A DNA stretch of 19,436 bases. It comes from Physocladia obscura (lineage: Eukaryota; Chytridiomycota; Chytridiomycetes; Chytridiales; Chytriomycetaceae). The notes under the pieces were generated by a model. The model saw nothing but the letters and a program-made list of their open reading frames with translations, had not been told where the DNA came from and did no database searches. The stretch lies in contig JADGJH010000368.1 in NCBI GenBank assembly GCA_027596945.1, positions 644 through 20,079 on the forward strand, given 5' to 3'. The first letter of the stretch is position 1, and every line of letters starts with the position of its first letter. The translations under genes and the position numbers were made by a program. Positions 18,349-19,436 of the stretch are shown here, in pieces.

Positions 18349-19266
18349 TGTTTCTCAATAACAACAAGAATTTGAATTCAATTTATTTTCGTGTTTCGCT
18401 TGTTTGGATGGACCCTTATATTTCTTGGCATAAGATTTAGTGCTTCGCTAAGCAAGCGTAATATGAAAGAGCAAACTGTACTTGTAAATGAAATCAAATT
18501 CTGATCTTTATTCTTCACAAATGAATGTTGATTCTGTAAAATTGGTTCAGGAGCATTCTTGGCAAAAACTCAGAAAAACTTAAATGAGGCGATGATATGT
18601 TATTGAAAACAATGAATAACTTTTATGGGGAAGATGCACCAAACCAAGTTTGTGTCCTTTTTCAGGATGTTGATGGTCGCGCAATCAATTTCTTTACAAT
18701 TTTTTTTCCCAGGTTCAAGAGTTTGCACTAATTTTATATATATATAAAAACAATAATAATAAGAATAATAAAAATTAATAAATAATAAAAGAATAATAAA
18801 AATTAATAAAATTTTTTTAATTATGACAAACTTCCCATTCAAAAGTTCAGTCTTTGGTTTTTAATTTTTTAATTTTATTTCTTTCAACTTGTTATCTTAA
18901 GAAAAAGAAGAGAAATATTTTGATGGGGCCTTTAGGGTGCATGAAATCCAGAATCTTTCTTGTCCTTCTCAATCACAGTTCTAATACATGCTTCTTGATC
19001 CATTAATACAATTTGATTTCCATATACAAGAAACATGTGAGTGCTTAGTAGCTTATTTAACTGTGTGTTTCTCAGATTTGAGCTTTGATTCGAAATTTTT
19101 TCTATTTTAAAATCTCCTCACAACAGGTTTCTTTCAATTAAAAAACCTGGTAACCAGCAGTCTGGATCAAGTCTGTTTTGCTACTAATTTGGTCTGTATC
19201 TGAGGGCTGTCAAACATAGTCTCAGGTAATAGTGTTAATAATAATAATATATTGGTAAATTTTATT
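18349..19266. other. AT-rich spacer with decayed pieces
   Basis: No intact gene and no clear AATAAA directly after copy B. Minus-strand fragments around 19230-19050 (PETMFDSPQIQTKLVAKQ and, after stops, NRKNFESKLKSEKHTVK) look like worn coding sequence and may connect to the broken frame at the right edge. Confidence 0.4.
18730..18822. repeat. AT-rich low-complexity repeat with a 20-bp direct duplication
   Basis: A TA microsatellite (about 18732-18746) runs into AAT/AATAA repeats. One 20-base word beginning GAATAATA occurs identically at 18763-18782 and 18791-18810. Confidence 0.8.
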
Positions 19267-19434
19267 TTATTGATTATAAACCAAGACTGAACACATATGG
19301 TTGGCTCCACCAAATAGATATGCACATCTCAACTTTGTCGTCCCGTCATCAAACATTTCAATTCAACTGATTTTTTGAAACAGTAAATTCAATTTTCTTA
19401 ACTGCTTTGGAACAGATTTACTAAATCTATTACC
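19267..19434 (-). pseudogene. Broken reading frame running off the right edge
   Basis: The minus strand is open for 56 codons with one internal TGA, ending in TAA at 19269-19267. Pieces are SKSVPKQLRKLNLLFQKIS before the stop and FDDGTTKLRCAYLFGGANHM after it. The sequence is protein-like, but the family is not recognised and the 5' part lies outside the window. Confidence 0.3.
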
Positions 19435-19436
19435 AC

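Noticed and set aside
18600..18842. A minus-strand hydrophobic frame of 80 codons.
   Set aside because: It is a translation of AT-rich low-complexity sequence (Ile/Tyr/Phe/Leu only), not a plausible gene.

Overview
The window looks like nuclear DNA of a fungus, most likely a zoosporic (chytrid-type) one. The reasons are short GT-AG introns, mostly 44-61 nt, with CTNAC-like branch sites; AATAAA signals close behind stop codons; a probable Mim1/Tom13 mitochondrial protein; and decayed transposon proteins of kinds I associate with chytrid genomes. That assignment is inference. Genes are moderately GC-rich islands, and the spacers are AT-rich and full of broken coding sequence. No rRNA, tRNA or CRISPR was seen.

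Layout. 1-1500: AT-rich sequence with two broken minus-strand reading frames, each still open apart from one or two lesions. 1534-6969 (-): a six-exon gene for a secreted protein of about 1728 residues, with a signal peptide, a Ser/Thr-rich stretch, two apple/PAN-like Cys regions and a long Ala/Gly-rich helical C-terminal part. 7033-8120 (+): a two-exon gene for a 347-residue secreted protein with a short coiled coil and an internal duplication. The two genes are divergent, and their start codons are 63 bp apart. 8340-11950: a transposon graveyard holding a broken Myb/DUF6818-like protein gene (+), a broken Harbinger-like DDE transposase (-) and at least two unassigned fossils. 12446-13302 (+): a possible terminal exon, then a MIM1/TOM13-like gene. 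13774-18348: two small, mostly disordered paralogous proteins sharing a C-terminal signature, with a von Willebrand factor A protein gene on the minus strand between them. 18349-19436: AT-rich sequence with another broken frame running off the edge.

The exon structures were built by hand and checked for frame: 5187 nt for the large gene, 1044 nt for its divergent neighbour, 825 nt for the vWA gene and 534 nt for the MIM1-like gene, all divisible by three. The items most worth follow-up are the divergent secreted pair, the paralog family with the FNxxLASRMxSL signature, and the internal repeat in the 347-residue protein.
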